Source: an uncultured Subdoligranulum sp. (GTDB taxonomy: Bacteria; Bacillota_A; Clostridia; Oscillospirales; Ruminococcaceae). From it: DNA of 5,387 nt. This document shows, piece by piece, positions 5,164 through 5,387 of this stretch. A program made the position numbers and the translations under genes. Positions within the stretch are counted from its first letter, which is position 1. Every line of letters begins with the position of its first letter. The stretch covers positions 1-5,387 of the forward strand of contig NZ_CALADU010000312.1 in the NCBI RefSeq assembly GCF_937890665.1. The letters are read 5' to 3'. The notes below the pieces were generated by a model. The model was not told the DNA's origin. It saw only the letters and a list, made by a program, of their open reading frames with translations, and did no database searches.

Positions 5164-5387
5164 ATAGGCATAACGAGATGATGACCGGCACAAACAGCGA
5201 ACAAATCATGCCGTTGAGCACCGACAGCACCACCGTCTCCTCGTTGGTATATTTCAGCATCATGGGCAAGGTGGTATCCTCGCTGGTGGCCCCTGCGGGG
5301 GCGATGCTGGTGTAGTAGTTCAGCCGCAGGGCGATGTAGGGAATGATGAGATAGGAGAAAATCTCCCGCATCAAGTTGCTCAAAAAG
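5162..5387 (-). CDS. C-terminal part of a LysO-family (DUF340) lysine exporter; 5' end outside the window
   Basis: An inner-membrane transporter fragment of about 75 codons, open at the window edge. The sequence has an RE-type entry into a membrane helix (MREIFSYLIIPYIA), then the conserved GATSEDTTLP (complement of 5264-5293), then a final hydrophobic helix ending LFVPVIISLCL at the stop. E. coli LysO (YbjE) has the closely similar GATSMDFTLP in its C-terminal half and exports L-lysine and the analogue thialysine. An in-frame TTG at 5383 is not a credible start: the frame continues upstream without a stop and the family requires many more N-terminal helices. Only the C-terminal module is present here, so completeness of the gene cannot be judged. 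The terminator overlapping its stop shows it is the last gene of its transcript. LysO is the best match; exact substrate is inferred. Confidence 0.75.
   Translation of the reverse strand, partial: FLSNLMREIFSYLIIPYIALRLNYYTSIAPAGATSEDTTLPMMLKYTNEETVVLSVLNGMICSLFVPVIISLCL

Noticed and set aside
5162..5383. Complete 73-aa membrane protein starting at TTG 5383
   Set aside because: The frame is open through the window edge and the sequence matches the C-terminal end of LysO-family exporters, so it is a partial gene.

Overview
The window is a high-GC, gene-dense bacterial segment. Its gene types, Shine-Dalgarno sequences (AAAGGGAG, AAAGG, AAAGGGG) and TTG start suggest a low-oxygen Firmicute of the Ruminococcaceae/Oscillospiraceae type (Faecalibacterium/Subdoligranulum-like). 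That assignment is inference from style and family resemblance; there is no rRNA or other marker gene here.

Layout, left to right. (1) Positions 68-1855, minus strand: a complete M24-family Xaa-Pro aminopeptidase of 595 aa with all five metal ligands, starting at TTG behind a good ribosome binding site and its own sigma-A-type promoter. (2) Positions 1856-2061: a divergent promoter region. (3) Positions 2062-3315 and 3335-4312, plus strand: a tight two-gene operon. The first gene is a COG0523/CobW G3E GTPase with a CxCC metal motif and a very large His/Cys/acidic insert built from a 42-bp tandem repeat. The second is a P-loop protein of CobW-like type fused to a C-terminal TIGR03943/DUF1980 (YcgQ-like) domain. 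(4) Positions 4313-4449: a convergent intergenic gap filled by a 119-bp, almost fully self-complementary element made of three nested palindromes, the central one acting as a bidirectional terminator. (5) Positions 4450-4992, minus strand: a 180-aa protein, possibly CpeT/CpcT-like, behind a promoter overlapped by two copies of an operator-like dyad TTGACNANGTCAA. (6) Positions 5136-5163: a terminator. (7) Positions 5162-5387, minus strand: the C-terminal end of a LysO-family (DUF340) lysine exporter that runs off the right edge.

The most coherent unit is the two-gene operon. Its first protein looks built to bind many transition-metal ions (about 46 His and 12 Cys in roughly 100 residues) and to use nucleotide hydrolysis to deliver them. 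Its second joins a related P-loop fold to a domain otherwise known as the partner of a putative permease in metal-linked loci. I infer a metal-trafficking (probably zinc) pair; the metal, client and regulator are not shown by the sequence. The aminopeptidase, the 180-aa protein and the LysO homologue appear to be independent transcription units. I saw no tRNA, rRNA, CRISPR array, transposase or phage gene.
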